A stretch of 26,770 nucleotides of DNA from Penaeus vannamei (Eukaryota > Arthropoda > Malacostraca > Decapoda > Penaeidae): the NCBI RefSeq assembly GCF_042767895.1, contig NC_091571.1, positions 8,932,815 to 8,959,584 of the forward strand, read 5' to 3'. The position numbers and the translations under genes are program-made. This document shows, piece by piece, positions 25,559 to 26,770 of the stretch. Position 1 is the stretch's first letter. The number at the start of each line of letters is the position of its first letter. Under the pieces are notes generated by a model, which was given only the letters and a program-made list of their open reading frames with translations, had not been told where the DNA came from and did not search any database.

Positions 25559-26225
25559 GATGGAGGGAGAGAGGGAGAGAGGGAGAGAGAGGGTGAAGGT
25601 ATAAGAAAGAGAGAGAGGGAAGGAAGGAAGGTATAAGGGAGAGAGAGAGAGAGAAGGTGAAGGTATAAGAAAGAGAAAGATGAAGGAAGGAATGTATAAG
25701 GGAGAGAGAGAGAGAGAGGGTGAAGGTATAAGAAAGAGAGAGAGGGAAGGAAGGAAGGTATAAGGGGGAGAGAGAGAGAGATGGTGAAGGTATAAAAAAG
25801 AGAAAGATGAAGGAAGGAAGGTAGGTATAAGGGAGACAGAGAGAGAGAGAGAGGGAGAAGGTATAAGAAAGAGAGAGATGAAGGAAGCTGGGAAGGTATA
25901 AGGGAGAGAGAGAGAGAGGGTGAAGGTATAAGAAAGAGAGAGAGGAAGGAAGGAAGGAAGGAAGGTATAAGGGAGAGAGAGTGCTGTAAGGACATAGGAG
26001 AGAGAGAGAAGAGAGGGAGGGAAAGGGAGGGAGGGAAAGAAGGAAGGTATAAGGGAGAGAGGGAGAGAGAGGAAGGGAAGGAGGGAGGGAGGTGGGAGGG
26101 TTAAAGGTATAAGAAAGAGAGAGAGGAAGGGAAGGAGGGAGGGTGAAGGTATAAAAGAGAGGAAGGGAAGGAGAAAGGGAGAGGGATGTTGAAGGTATAA
26201 GAAAGAGAGAGAGAGAATTAGAAAG
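25559..26225. repeat. GA-rich higher-order minisatellite, ~32-bp monomer and ~64-bp dimer
   Basis: GTATAA occurs at 25,599, 25,631, 25,663, 25,694, 25,726, 25,758, 25,790, 25,825, 25,861, 25,896, 25,926 and 25,965, spaced 30-39 bp (mostly 31-32). Successive copies alternate between GTATAAGAAAG (or its AAAAAAG variant) and GTATAAGGG, so the true period is about 64 bp. After 25,980 the pattern breaks into irregular units at about 26,047, 26,106, 26,149 and 26,196. The 246-codon minus-strand Ser/Leu/Pro frame is repeat-derived. Confidence 0.93.
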
Positions 26226-26460
26226 AGTGTGAATAAGTGAGAGTGGGAGGGGGGCAAGGAGAGAGAGAGAACATAAGAACGAGAGGGAGAGAGAGTGAGA
26301 GAGATAGAGAGAGTGAGGGAGATAGACAGAGAGAGAGAGAGGAAGAAAAAGATAGGGAGATTAAGAGAGGGATAGATCGATGCATAGGCGAAGGAGAAAG
26401 AGTGAGGGAGGTAAAGGAGGAAGGAGAGGAAGATGGATGAGTGGATGAATAGACAGATAA
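26226..26460. repeat. Imperfect (GA)n/(GATA) tract
   Basis: GAGAGAGTGAGAGAGATAG-type words with a few unique interruptions (near 26,240 and 26,375). Confidence 0.85.
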
Positions 26461-26560
26461 ATGATCTCGTGCAGCCACAGATTCGGGAGGCTGCTCTTCT
26501 CCTCCCTTTCTTGTCTCTATTTCGGTGATTATGTGAGGATAGATGAGGCCCATGCGAAGA
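26461..26560. other. Short unique island
   Basis: About 100 bp of balanced DNA. No gene recognised. Confidence 0.4.
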
Positions 26561-26770
26561 GAATGCTGGTAGATAGATGGATAGATAGATTGAGAGGGAG
26601 GAAAGGCCAGATAAGGGGTGGGAAAACGAGAGATAGAAATAAACAGGCAGATAGACTCAGACATAGATAGACAGATAGACAGATGGACAGACGGACACAC
26701 AGACAGACAGACAGATGGACAGACAGACAGACAGACAGATGTACAGATGAACAGACAGGCAGACAGATGG
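26561..26770. repeat. (GATA)n/(GACA)n tetranucleotide array running off the end
   Basis: GATAGATGGATAGATAGAT at about 26,570, an interruption, then GACA/GATA units from about 26,650 to the last base with TGGACA and ACGGACAC variants. Its full length is not visible. Confidence 0.95.

Noticed and set aside
25517..26257. 246-codon minus-strand Ser/Leu/Pro frame
   Set aside because: It is the reverse translation of the GA-rich higher-order repeat.

Overview
This window reads as non-coding eukaryotic nuclear DNA that is unusually rich in simple repeats. By eye, well over half of it is microsatellite, minisatellite or one-sided polypurine/polypyrimidine sequence. It holds about ten long (GA)n/(CT)n arrays, several (TA)n, (GT)n, (ATT)n, (CAT)n and (GACA)n arrays, and a 500-N assembly gap. 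This mixture is what is known from penaeid shrimp genomes (Litopenaeus, Penaeus, Fenneropenaeus). A penaeid or other decapod crustacean is my best guess, but it rests on texture only, because no diagnostic gene is present.

No protein-coding gene, tRNA, rRNA or recognisable transposase, reverse transcriptase or integrase could be supported. Almost all long open frames are translations of repeats (poly Ser-Leu, Arg-Glu, Cys-Val, Tyr-Ile, Pro/Ser/Leu-rich) and carry no domain I recognise. The few frames in higher-complexity DNA (about 12.8-13.3, 18.6-18.85, 19.0-19.35 and 21.2-21.4 kb) are short, match no family I know, and are often open on both strands at once.

Layout. 1-1.2 kb is GA-rich and A-rich. 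1.4-1.7 kb is a TG-rich minisatellite. 2.4-2.8 kb holds the longest (CT)n pair. 3.3-4.75 kb has pyrimidine tracts and a TGG-type minisatellite. 4.9-5.24 kb is ATT-rich. 5.6-6.2 kb has GACA repeats, a poly-A run and (GA)n. 6.55-6.9 kb is a 42-bp G-rich minisatellite and 7.33-7.93 kb a C-rich array. 8.24-8.41 kb is (CAT)n. 8.45-10.2 kb is purine-rich minisatellite interrupted by the gap. 10.4-12.2 kb has G-rich, (GA)n, (ATT)n and (CT)n arrays. 12.36-13.72 kb is the most complex, promoter-like stretch. 13.7-16 kb is pyrimidine-rich with (CT)n and (TA)n. 16.2-18.3 kb has GT, TTTCTGTTGC, GA and TA arrays. 18.3-20.4 kb is mixed single-copy DNA with a 30-bp minisatellite. 20.4-22.2 kb has GA, pyrimidine, GT and G-rich arrays. 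22.2-23.7 kb is complex DNA with clustered palindromes and CREs. 23.7-24.75 kb has (CT)n arrays around a CpG-rich, promoter-like segment. 25.2-26.77 kb is a pyrimidine tract, a two-level GA minisatellite and a GACA array that runs off the end.

The observations most worth a second look are regulatory or structural. They are a duplicated CRE plus CCAAT-like module (13.38-13.48 kb), a tandem pair of perfect CREs (22.95 kb), a cluster of TAGGCCTA-type palindromes (22.34-22.59 kb), and an alternating two-variant repeat with a ~64-bp period (25.6-25.97 kb). I found no convincing evidence for a new multi-gene system.
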